In this document: positions 24,615 to 32,409 of the stretch, one piece after another
How the letters are laid out: every line of letters begins with the position of its first letter
Position numbering within the stretch: position 1 is the stretch's first letter
Assembly (NCBI GenBank): GCA_025360685.1
Contig: JANYBR010000356.1
Location: 1 to 40,013, forward strand
Source of the DNA: Pseudomonadota bacterium
Lineage (GTDB): Bacteria; Pseudomonadota; Alphaproteobacteria; Micropepsales; Micropepsaceae
DNA: 40,013 nucleotides
Direction of reading: 5' to 3'
Position numbers and translations under genes: made by a program
The notes under the pieces: generated by a model
Seen by the model: the letters and a program-made list of their open reading frames with translations, nothing else
What the model was told of the DNA's origin: nothing
The model's database searches: none

Positions 24615-25548
24615 CGCCGCTGCCTCTCGAATTGTTCTGACCGTTCGTATTCTGCCGGCCGGTGTGATTGCAGGCCGCCAGGTGCTTCGCACACCAGCCA
24701 GCCGCCGGAACGTAACGGCGCAGCGCGCTCACGAATATGTCGGTGACGAAACCGATTGTGATCAGGGTGCGCAGGGGCGGCTCGAACCGCGCATCCGGAC
24801 CCTGGCTGCGCAAGCCGTCGAAGAAGCGAGCGCTCAGGCCGGCCTGGCGATAGATGTGCGTCGCCGCTTCGGATGCTGCGCCGAATCCGACGATCGTATC
24901 GGGCAGGAGGGCGCGTACCCTGCCCGCCGCCAGCAACAAGGTGCAGGCCGCGTCGCACTGCGTCAGCGCCACCACGAACAGCTTGCGGTCATGGACGATG
25001 CCGGCAAGGCGTAAAGCCTGGCCCATGTCGCCGCCGCCGCTTCCGGCAAGCGCCAGGCGTTTGACGGACTTGTCCTTGAGCAGCAGTTCCAACTCGCCCG
25101 CCGCAGCTGTCGTGAGCTCGCCGTGAAAGACCGCCGTGTTGCCGCGCAAGGTTACGTCATAGGCGGAACCGGGGCCGGCACCGGACGTCGACAGCATCGT
25201 ACTCGTCGCACGCAGGAACATCGCTGCGGTCAGCACCAGGATGACCGCGACCGTCGGCAGAGCCAGGCGCGCCGTCCAGCCCCAAACCGGCCGCGCAAAG
25301 TCGATCCGCCGGCCGGCGCTGCGCCATATCCCGACACCGCTCCACGCGGCGACCAACAGCAACGCGACAACCGGCGGCCCCAGGACGAGAATAGCGACCA
25401 GAAATCCGAAGGGTGGATGCGCCACCAGATAACCGCACGCGAATACGAGCCAGACGAAGAAGGGCAGCACGGCCAGCGCGCCGTTCATCCAGCAGGACTG
25501 GCCGAGCGGAAACTGGCCGCGCCAATGCTTCACGATGTACTCGGTCAT
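24604..25548 (-). CDS. Membrane protein with degenerate ClpP/crotonase-like periplasmic domain
   Basis: 314 aa. An N-terminal HWRGQFPLGQSCWMNG segment, then three helices (about 22-43, 48-69 and 93-112) with IWRSAGR between, as in a family of small membrane proteins. After the last helix a ClpP-like domain follows: FHGELTTAAAGELELLL, LALAGSGGGDMGQALRLAGI, CDAACTLLLAAGRVRALL. In active relatives the text is CxSACT with a catalytic Ser and GFH with a His; here they are Ala200 and Gly223, so the protein is probably not a protease. It sits between two lysine-degradation enzymes. Role unknown. Confidence 0.7.
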   Translation of the reverse strand: MTEYIVKHWRGQFPLGQSCWMNGALAVLPFFVWLVFACGYLVAHPPFGFLVAILVLGPPVVALLLVAAWSGVGIWRSAGRRIDFARPVWGWTARLALPTVAVILVLTAAMFLRATSTMLSTSGAGPGSAYDVTLRGNTAVFHGELTTAAAGELELLLKDKSVKRLALAGSGGGDMGQALRLAGIVHDRKLFVVALTQCDAACTLLLAAGRVRALLPDTIVGFGAASEAATHIYRQAGLSARFFDGLRSQGPDARFEPPLRTLITIGFVTDIFVSALRRYVPAAGWCAKHLAACNHTGRQNTNGQNNSRGSGDDN

Positions 25549-25563
25549 TCCGGCGCGAATCCG

Positions 25564-26646
25564 CTAGCTGCGTTCCTGCCCATAGTAGCGGCCGAACCGG
25601 TTGGCGAGGAAGTCGCCGAGACTGGCCTGTTCCTGGCGCACGAAACCCTTCTGCGGCAGCTTGCCGTCCGCCAGCATGTTGCACATGGCGCAGATGCCGG
25701 CCGCCGTCGTCACCTGGATCGCACTCATCAGTCGTCCGCCGACGGTCTGGGCGTAGATCTTCTTGGCATAGCTTTCCTGCGTCAGGCGTCCTTCGCGCCA
25801 GCCCGAGACCGTGACGAAAATCAGCACCACGTCCTGATAGGTGATCGGGATCGCGGTCTCCAGCACGTCCTTGAGAATGTCGCGCCGCATGCCCAGGCGC
25901 AGATCGCGCACCAGCATCTTGACGATGTCGCGATGACCGGGATAGCGCACGGTCTTGTAGTTGAGATTTTCAACCTTGCCTTCGAGCGTGTCGCACAAGG
26001 TGCCAAGGCCGCCCGATGTGTTGAATGCTTCATACTCGGTGCCGTCGAGCGCGAATTCCTCAAGCTCTTCGAGCGCCGGCACCTCGCCGCGATGGCCGTC
26101 GCGGATGGACTCGCACGGATTGCAGTATTCGTTGATCAACCCGTCGGTCGACCAGGTGAGATTGTATTTGAGCGCATTGGTCGGAAACACGGGCAGCGCA
26201 CCTACGCGCATCTGCACTTCGCGCAACTTGTCGAATTTCTTGGCGAGATCGGCGGCGACGATGGAAATGAATCCCGGCGCCAGACCGCACTGCGGAATGA
26301 AAGCGGTGGGAGCATCCTTCGCCAGCTTGCGGATCAGGCGCGTGGACTCCACGTCTTCGGTCAGATCGAGATAGTGCGCGCCGGCGCGCTTGGCCGCCTC
26401 GGCCACGGTCGCGGTCAGATTGTAGGGCGTCGCGGACAGAACAATGTCATGACCTGCGACGAGCTTGGAGAAATTTCCGGCATCGCCGATCTCGACCTGA
26501 CGCAGCGAAACATTTTTGGCCGGCATGCGTGAGAGCGAGGCGGCATCGCGGTCCGCCACCGTGATGGAATAATCCCCACTGTTCGAAAGGAACTCCGTGA
26601 TGGCGACACCGATCTTGCCGCCGCCGACGAGCAGTACATTTTTCAT
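25564..26646 (-). CDS. Saccharopine dehydrogenase (glutamate-forming), LYS9 type
   Basis: 360 aa. ATG 26646 has AAGGA six bases upstream; a reading to 26712 has no support. Rossmann motif VGGGKIGVAI (7-16), then SATPYNLTATVAEAAKRAGA, YLDLTEDVES and the LYS9-type block QCGLAPGFISIVAADLAKKF. C-terminal part with DGLINEYCNPCE and FNTSGGLGTL contributes the substrate site. It splits saccharopine into glutamate and aminoadipate semialdehyde, which the ALDH7 enzyme two genes on then oxidises. No lysine-ketoglutarate reductase is in the window, so the first step is encoded elsewhere or the enzyme acts on another opine. First gene of the operon. Confidence 0.87.
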   Translation of the reverse strand: MKNVLLVGGGKIGVAITEFLSNSGDYSITVADRDAASLSRMPAKNVSLRQVEIGDAGNFSKLVAGHDIVLSATPYNLTATVAEAAKRAGAHYLDLTEDVESTRLIRKLAKDAPTAFIPQCGLAPGFISIVAADLAKKFDKLREVQMRVGALPVFPTNALKYNLTWSTDGLINEYCNPCESIRDGHRGEVPALEELEEFALDGTEYEAFNTSGGLGTLCDTLEGKVENLNYKTVRYPGHRDIVKMLVRDLRLGMRRDILKDVLETAIPITYQDVVLIFVTVSGWREGRLTQESYAKKIYAQTVGGRLMSAIQVTTAAGICAMCNMLADGKLPQKGFVRQEQASLGDFLANRFGRYYGQERS

Positions 26647-26727
26647 CGCTGTTCCTTCCAGATTTTCCAGCACAAACAATGGCTTTGCAGGATGGCGGGC
26701 GGGAGGCGGCAATGTGACGGAACTTGC

Positions 26728-26766
26728 ATTCGCACCCGGCGAATCGCAGGTTGTTCCGGCGAATCG
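26728..26766. promoter_or_regulatory. Probable Lrp-type operator between lysine operon and regulator
   Basis: CCGGCGAATCG occurs at 26736-26746 and again at 26756-26766, exactly 20 bases apart, or about two helical turns. The first copy is also the right half of a dyad, ATTCG at 26728-26732 and CGAAT at 26740-26744. It lies in the 164-base divergent gap between saccharopine dehydrogenase and the Lrp gene, where such a regulator would bind. Confidence 0.45.
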
Positions 26767-26810
26767 AAGGGTTCCCCCCCGTTGTTACGGGGCAGGAAAA
26801 TGGAGCGTGC

Positions 26811-27245
26811 GTGACTGGGCTTCGCGACACCGACCTGAAACTGATCGCCCTGCTCCGCGCCAATGCGCGCGAGCCGACGGCGTCGCTGGCGCGCAAGCTC
26901 GGTCTCGCACGATCGACGGTGCAGGAGCGCATCGCGCGGCTGGAGCGGGAAGGCACGATCAAAGGCTACACAGTGCGGCTGTCCGATGCCTCGCAAGCCG
27001 GCAAGCTGCGCGCCGTGGTGATGATATCCACCGATCCCAAGCGCGCGGACCGCGTCGCCATGGAACTCAACAAGATGCCTGAGGTGCGCTCCTTGTCGGC
27101 GGTTGCCGGAACCTTCGACCTGATCGCCACTGTGGAGACCGAGACGCCGGCGCGGATCGATGCGCTGCTGGACCGGATCGGCCGCGCCAACGGCGTGGCG
27201 CGTACCGTCTCGTCGATCATTCTTTCGGAGAAATTTACGCGTTAG
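26811..27245 (+). CDS. Lrp/AsnC family transcriptional regulator
   Basis: 144 aa from GTG 26811, with GGAG five bases upstream; the extension to 26724 covers the operator and is rejected. N-terminal HTH: ASLARKLGLARSTVQERIAR with LEREGTIKGY. C-terminal RAM ligand domain from about residue 60 (RAVVMISTDPKRADRVAMEL, AVAGTFDLIATVETE). Such regulators respond to amino acids, and its position opposite the saccharopine operon suggests that lysine or aminoadipate is the ligand (inference). Confidence 0.92.
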   Translation: MTGLRDTDLKLIALLRANAREPTASLARKLGLARSTVQERIARLEREGTIKGYTVRLSDASQAGKLRAVVMISTDPKRADRVAMELNKMPEVRSLSAVAGTFDLIATVETETPARIDALLDRIGRANGVARTVSSIILSEKFTR

Positions 27246-27298
27246 ACGATATTCGAGTGACAGTTTTCGATTCTGCCCTCCGTACTTCGACAAGCGCA

Positions 27299-27366
27299 TC
27301 CTTCGACAGGCTCAGGATGAGGAACACTCCCGAGCCCTCATCCCGAGCCAGTCGAGGGACGAAGGA
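27299..27366. repeat. CTTCGACAGGCTCAGGATGAGG-type inverted repeat
   Basis: TCCTTCGACAGGCTCAGGAT at 27299-27318 continues to GAGG and is mirrored by CCTCATCCCGAGCCAGTCGA at 27336-27355, with 21 of 24 positions complementary. A degenerate outer repeat, CGAAGGA, follows. This palindrome is widespread in alphaproteobacterial intergenic DNA. It lies between the Lrp gene and the CHASE2 operon. Confidence 0.7.
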
Positions 27367-27467
27367 CGAGGGCCTGCGGTGATTCGGGACAAACTCGTTG
27401 GCAAATCGTCTTTGTTTCGCCTGCTTTGGTACGTGTTATTCTTGGCCGCCGACTGGAATCCGCCTGC

Positions 27468-28949
27468 ATGACGAGTCCAGACACCAGTTCGACACTTGGA
27501 CGCGCGGCGCGCGCATGGGAGCGCCTTCGCCATCCCAATCGTGCGCATGTCGAAAATCTGAAATCGCGCGTGCCGTTCTGGTTCGTGGCACTGGTTCTTT
27601 TTTCATTCGCCGTCCTGCAGATCGTCCTCAATCCCTTTGGCTTCAGCGATCTGACGCAGCGCTACACGCAGGACATCTCCAATCTGCTGATCACCGGGCC
27701 CTATCTCTACCCGGCGAGCGGACGCGACCAGATCACGGTGGCGATAATCGACGAGCCGACCCTGCACAATCTTCAGATGCCATGGCCCTGGAGCTATGGC
27801 GCGCATGCGCGCGCCCTGAATGCAATTCTTGCCTACAAGCCGAAGGCTGTGGTGGTCGATTTTCTGTTCGTCGATCAGCGCAACGACGAAACTCTGCCCG
27901 AACTGGTCGACGCGATTGCGCGCTTCAAGAAGGCCGGCGTGCCGCTCTATTTCGAGGCCGGTATCGATCTTCCCTATGGCGAGGCGCCATTGCGGCCCGA
28001 ACTTGCCAAGACTGGCGTTGCCATTCTCGACCCGACGATCGAAGTCTATGACGGGGTGGTGCGGCAATATCCGACCAGCGGCCACTGCTTCGGCCCCAAC
28101 GGACAGACCAAGGGCCGCTGTCTGTCGCTGGCGCTGCGCGTCTACAACGACCTCTATCCAAACCATCCGCTCGGAGCGCTTAGCGGAAAGCTGGAACTCG
28201 TCTGGGGGACCAAAACCGCGCCCTTCAATGTGACGTTCAACGACCGCAGCAATACGCTGCCCTGCAACGACGCCGCGTCGTTCCTGCCGCGCATCTACCG
28301 CGCGTTTTTCGACAAGCAGACCGCCGTCGGTCGCTGTCCCTACAACAACGACGTGCCGGTCGAGGCCCTTATGGCGGGCGGCTATGACGACGATCTGAGC
28401 CAGCTCATCCCCGGCCATGTGATCTTCTATGGCGGCGCGCTGCAAGGCGCACAGGACAAATCCTTCTCGCCGGTGAACGGATTGCAGCCCAACGTGTTCG
28501 TGCACGCGATGGCGCTCGACAATCTCATCACGTTCAACGGCAAACCGGAGCGCAATATGATGACGGTCGGTTCTTACACGTTCTCGAACCAGCCGGCGCA
28601 GGTCATGGCGATCGTCCCGATCATCCTCATCCTGTCGTACCTGCACATGCGGCGCATACGCTCGCGGCGAAAAACCGTGAAGCGGGCGGAGCGCGGCGCC
28701 TTGGTTGAGTGGTTCGTCGACAAGGGTGTCGAAAACCTCTGGTATTGGCTGGCCTTCTTCCTGGCGCTCGGCATCGGGCTGGTACTGGCGCGCTCGGCCG
28801 GACTTTCCGTCGCCAACTGGGCCGAGGACGTCTTCATTTCCGTCGAACTTGCGGCCATGCTGCTGATCGGCGTGCCGGATTCGTTTTGGGGCTATTTGCA
28901 TCATGTCGCGGGCGGCCGGCCCGACGACATCCTTCCGGAGGCAACATGA
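27468..28949 (+). CDS. CHASE2-domain membrane protein without output domain
   Basis: 493 aa from ATG 27468. One helix at about 35-57 (VPFWFVALVLFSFAVLQIVL), then a long extracytoplasmic CHASE2 domain (ITVAIIDEPTLHN, PWPWSYGAHARALNAILAYK, VVVDFLFVDQR, FYGGALQGAQDKSFSPVNG) and three further helices from about residue 378 on (IVPIILILSYL, WLAFFLALGIGLVL, ELAAMLLIGVPDSFWGY). A kinase, cyclase or GGDEF output domain, usual for CHASE2 proteins, is absent. The stop overlaps the next gene's ATG; the operon continues with a secreted protein and a protease. The signal sensed is unknown. Confidence 0.88.
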   Translation: MTSPDTSSTLGRAARAWERLRHPNRAHVENLKSRVPFWFVALVLFSFAVLQIVLNPFGFSDLTQRYTQDISNLLITGPYLYPASGRDQITVAIIDEPTLHNLQMPWPWSYGAHARALNAILAYKPKAVVVDFLFVDQRNDETLPELVDAIARFKKAGVPLYFEAGIDLPYGEAPLRPELAKTGVAILDPTIEVYDGVVRQYPTSGHCFGPNGQTKGRCLSLALRVYNDLYPNHPLGALSGKLELVWGTKTAPFNVTFNDRSNTLPCNDAASFLPRIYRAFFDKQTAVGRCPYNNDVPVEALMAGGYDDDLSQLIPGHVIFYGGALQGAQDKSFSPVNGLQPNVFVHAMALDNLITFNGKPERNMMTVGSYTFSNQPAQVMAIVPIILILSYLHMRRIRSRRKTVKRAERGALVEWFVDKGVENLWYWLAFFLALGIGLVLARSAGLSVANWAEDVFISVELAAMLLIGVPDSFWGYLHHVAGGRPDDILPEAT

Positions 28950-29347
28950 AGAAGAGAACAATTCTGCTCACCGCTTTCGCGCTTGCGCTTGGTACCGCGC
29001 CGGCATGGGCGTCGGGCGAGTGCGCCGGCGTGACGGGCGACGCCGTGCTGTCGGCGCGCACGCCGCAGGTCGATCTCTACGATGCGCCGAACGGCAAGCG
29101 CATCAAATCGCTGGACGACGACAAGTTTCCCAAATGCCTTGCGGTGACGCAGCGCGCCCCCAACATGATGTTGCAGGTCAGCATCGGCGGCGCGCCGGTG
29201 TGGGTGCCGCCGCACATGGTCAACTACCGCCTCACCGGCAAGAAGCCCGCGATCTGCCGCAATCTGGCGATGGGCGGCAACGATACCAAGGTCGGCGCCA
29301 CGCGCGCACTAGGCGAAGACTGTCCGCACAAGAAGGCCACACCATGA
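28946..29347 (+). CDS. Small secreted protein, SH3-like
   Basis: 133 aa. Signal peptide KKRTILLTAFALALGTAPAWA (cut after about residue 22). The mature part has four cysteines (CAGVTG, FPKCLAVT, AICRNL, EDCPHK) and a stretch typical of a bacterial SH3-like domain (VDLYDAPNGKRIKSLDDDKF, PVWVPPHMVNYR). Overlaps the CHASE2 gene and the protease gene by 4 bases each, so it belongs with them. GGAGG precedes the ATG. Likely periplasmic; no enzymatic motif. Confidence 0.8.
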   Translation: MKKRTILLTAFALALGTAPAWASGECAGVTGDAVLSARTPQVDLYDAPNGKRIKSLDDDKFPKCLAVTQRAPNMMLQVSIGGAPVWVPPHMVNYRLTGKKPAICRNLAMGGNDTKVGATRALGEDCPHKKATP

Positions 29348-30858
29348 GGCGCACCATCCTTTGCGGCCTTGCCGCGCTGTTCATTTTCTCGGCGCCTGCG
29401 CTCGCAGACGGATATCCGGGCAATGGACGGGCGATCGATCAGCTGAAGCCGCCTTCCGACTATACCGATGTGCTGAGCGGACGGCCGCATGCCCTTGGCA
29501 TCATGCGCGCCCGCGCCAACGGTTTCGTGCCCTCGCCCGTGATGCACGACTATGTGCGCGGTGTGCTCGCCAAGCTGCTGCGCGGCGTGAACCTGCCGCC
29601 ATCCTTCAATCCTGACGTGCGCGTGCTGGCGGCGCCGGAGTTCAGCGCACTGTGCACGCCCGACGGCACGATCATCATCACCATCGGGCTGCTCGAGCAG
29701 CTCGACAATGAGGACGAGCTTGCCTTCGTGCTCGGCCACGAAGTCAGCCACGCGATCTATCGCCACCACGATTCGGAATGGTTCAAGAAATCGCAGTATT
29801 TCGCGGTGGTGAACGGCGCCGCCGTGCAGGGCATTGCCGACGCCGTGTCGCGCGGCGGAATCGGAGTCGGCGGCTTCAACAGTACCAATATCGGCCGCGG
29901 TCTCGACGTGGCGAACCATCTCTATGCCCTCAGCGCCAATGTGCTGGCGCCGCAGATGACGCGCTCCCAGGAAGACGCGGCCGACGCGCTCGGCTTCGAC
30001 CTGATGGTCCGGGCCGGATATGATTCCGAAGCCGCGCTGGCGGTGATGGACAAGCTGGCCGAGCAGGAAGACGAAGCGGCACAAGCCGCGCGTGCCGCCC
30101 GAGATTCCTCGAAAGACCACAAACATGCGTCGGGCAACGGCTTGCTGGGCGGCATCATGGGCGTCGTCGGAAGCGCCATGACCGGCAACTGGACCGACGT
30201 GGCCATCTTCGCCTTCGACACGGCCGTCGACAGCATGTCGGACGAGGCTGTGTCGCATCATCCGGCGCCGGAGCGCGCCAAGCTGCTGAGCAATTACGAG
30301 TTCCGGGAGTATCGCGACAGTCTTCCATCGCAACCGACGCCGCTACCCTGGGCCGAAGGCAACCGCAGCAAAGAAGGCCTCGCCATGACCGCGCTGCTCG
30401 CCCACTACGCGGCGGCCGAGAATGCGGCAGCCTATATCGCCGACGCCAGCCAGGGCTCGCCCGACAGCGCGCGCAGCGAGGTGACGCGATCCTCCACGGC
30501 ACCGACTGCCGATCACGCCTACACGCAGTTCGTTGCCTACGAGTATTACGACAAGAACAACCAGAAGCCGCAGTCGGAAGCAGCGCTGCAGCGCGCCGTG
30601 AACGGGCCGGAGGCATCGTGGGAAATCTATTCGCGGCTCATCGACATTCACATCGCGCGCAACGACTGGGCCGGCGCGCAAATGCTGATCGATCAGGCCA
30701 CCGTGCGCTTCGAGGATTCGCCGGTGCTGTTGCCCACGCATATCCGTATTCTGGCCGGCGAAGGCGATTTCGCGGGCGCCAAGGCCCTGCTGCCCAAATG
30801 CAAGAGCTACGACATCGACGAACTCACCGATGCCTGCAAGAAAGCGGCGCGGGCGTAG
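29344..30858 (+). CDS. Secreted M48-family metalloprotease with repeat region
   Basis: 504 aa with a signal peptide (RTILCGLAALFIFSAPALA). Zinc site HEVSH at 132-136 and third ligand Glu210 in QEDAADALGFDLM, the arrangement of BepA/LoiP-like M48 proteases, which act on outer-membrane proteins. ITIGLLEQLDNEDELAFVLG precedes the motif. The active-site half is followed by a Gly-rich insert (GNGLLGGIMGVVGSAM) and a C-terminal helical-repeat (TPR-like) region (YSRLIDIHIARNDWAGAQML, LLPTHIRILAGEGDFAGAKA). The ATG overlaps the secreted-protein stop. Last gene of the CHASE2 operon. Confidence 0.9.
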   Translation: MRRTILCGLAALFIFSAPALADGYPGNGRAIDQLKPPSDYTDVLSGRPHALGIMRARANGFVPSPVMHDYVRGVLAKLLRGVNLPPSFNPDVRVLAAPEFSALCTPDGTIIITIGLLEQLDNEDELAFVLGHEVSHAIYRHHDSEWFKKSQYFAVVNGAAVQGIADAVSRGGIGVGGFNSTNIGRGLDVANHLYALSANVLAPQMTRSQEDAADALGFDLMVRAGYDSEAALAVMDKLAEQEDEAAQAARAARDSSKDHKHASGNGLLGGIMGVVGSAMTGNWTDVAIFAFDTAVDSMSDEAVSHHPAPERAKLLSNYEFREYRDSLPSQPTPLPWAEGNRSKEGLAMTALLAHYAAAENAAAYIADASQGSPDSARSEVTRSSTAPTADHAYTQFVAYEYYDKNNQKPQSEAALQRAVNGPEASWEIYSRLIDIHIARNDWAGAQMLIDQATVRFEDSPVLLPTHIRILAGEGDFAGAKALLPKCKSYDIDELTDACKKAARA

Positions 30859-31014
30859 GATTGAGTGCGGGCCGTTTTGGGTCGAAAGCGGTCATTCTCC
30901 GGGAGACACGCACAAGGCTTCGCTCACGATTGTGCCTGGGCGGCGCCCCGGCAAAATCAAAGTTCGAATGATTAAGTGTCGTCGCACTTCATTTCCGGCG
31001 AGTGTCTCATTTGG

Positions 31015-32103
31015 TCATCCGTCTTTCGGCATGGCTAGAGGCCGCACGCGCGAAACCAACACTTCCAGAAACTTGGTGCTAAGCGCGAAAACAACCGAAT
31101 GCCCACCTCCAGGAACAAGAACTAATTCTTTTCTCGGCGCCGTCAGGCTGGGGAATACCTCCTGTACCAATTCGGTAGGCGTCTGGATATCGTCCGCACC
31201 CTGTATAAAGAACATTGGCACCTCGAATATCGTGCCACTACGAGTCATGTCATAGCCCATGAATTCGGCGTACAGCGGATCGAGACGGGTTGAGAATGCA
31301 GCAGAACCAACGTCATAAGCGTCCCGCAGCGAGTACCCTGGCGCAAAGGTCACCGCAAGTGCTACCGACAGGAGCAGGTTTTTCTCCGATGGCGGCGCAT
31401 GGGCCATCAGAATTTGGCGTTCGGCGCCCATCAATGCGAGTTTCTCATAGGGCGGCGGACCTATCTGTTGCAGGCGCTCGATCGCGCGTTGGTCGCCAGC
31501 GGCGTGAAGGCGTTCCATGAGGCGGCGATATCCAACGGCCTCATTGCGTTCCATGTTCACGACTTGACCAGTCCCGACATACGCAACGAACAGGTCAGGC
31601 CGGCGGCGCACCATCTCGATTCCGACGACGCTACCCCACGATGCGCCTATCAAAATCAACTTCGTTTTGTGCAATCGCGCGCGGACGTACTCCGCCACCT
31701 CGATACCGTCCTGAATGATTTGCTCGAGCTTTGGCATCCGTTCGCCCGACCGGCCTGATTGAATATAGGTTCGGCCCGCGCCTCGCTGATCCCAGTGCAC
31801 CACCGTGAAGGCGGTCTCCCACGAGTGGAATGCCTCGTTAGATAGCGGAATGGCGGATATACCGGGGCCACCGTGAACAAATAGGATCGCAGGATTGTCC
31901 CTAGATTCTCCTCGAATTTGAACCCATTGCTGAATTCCGCCGATGGGCACAAAACCAGCCTCTAATATGCCATTCGCGCTGCGAATCGCGAGGAGGTTTG
32001 AAATTTGGTGTTGGCGATAGGCCCGATAGCTCATTGCGGCTAGGACAATGATCGCGACGATGATCGATAGAATCGTCAATCCGCGTAGAATGAACCGAGT
32101 CAC
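31015..32103 (-). CDS. Alpha/beta hydrolase, S33 (prolyl aminopeptidase-like)
   Basis: 362 aa from GTG 32103, with GAGGAG 8 bases upstream; the extension to 32193 is rejected. N-terminal membrane anchor (about 5-25, ILRGLTILSIIVAIIVLAAM). HGGPG (77-81) forms the oxyanion region, nucleophile Ser155 in GASWGS, Asp in IQGADDIQTP, His near the end in VPGGGHSVV: a full triad. Base composition is visibly more AT-rich than its neighbours and the flanks are long, which suggests acquisition by transfer. Convergent with the M48 operon. Substrate unknown; such proteins release N-terminal proline or act as esterases. Confidence 0.85.
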   Translation of the reverse strand: MTRFILRGLTILSIIVAIIVLAAMSYRAYRQHQISNLLAIRSANGILEAGFVPIGGIQQWVQIRGESRDNPAILFVHGGPGISAIPLSNEAFHSWETAFTVVHWDQRGAGRTYIQSGRSGERMPKLEQIIQDGIEVAEYVRARLHKTKLILIGASWGSVVGIEMVRRRPDLFVAYVGTGQVVNMERNEAVGYRRLMERLHAAGDQRAIERLQQIGPPPYEKLALMGAERQILMAHAPPSEKNLLLSVALAVTFAPGYSLRDAYDVGSAAFSTRLDPLYAEFMGYDMTRSGTIFEVPMFFIQGADDIQTPTELVQEVFPSLTAPRKELVLVPGGGHSVVFALSTKFLEVLVSRVRPLAMPKDG

Positions 32104-32409
32104 GATATCTGCTCCTCGCCGTTCTATGTTGCTATTTGAGTCCCGCGTCGTTAGATGCGCGTCCCGGCGAGGCGGATGCGCTGTACGACGCAAAGTTCGA
32201 CTTTCGCTGGCTTCTCAGTGGAGAGCGGTTGGAAATCAATTTCCGCCACAAAGCAGAATCGTTAATCTCGGACGCCGCGTCGCGACGATCTGGGACGCAT
32301 CAAGAGCGCATCGCAGCGGGTCCCCGCGCGGCGCGCTGCTCGCTTGGCCGGAATGACAATCGACAGCAAATCGATAAGAGACAATATCGCCATGACCTAC
32401 GCCGTATAG
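32104..32409. other. Intergenic region upstream of the hydrolase, no gene seen
   Basis: 306 bases between the hydrolase start and the end of threonine ammonia-lyase. Contains no convincing ORF. Near 32332-32356 the text GCTCGCTTGGCCGGAATGAC resembles the right end of REP-like palindromes, without a clear left arm. The hydrolase promoter must lie here but no consensus boxes stand out. Confidence 0.5.
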
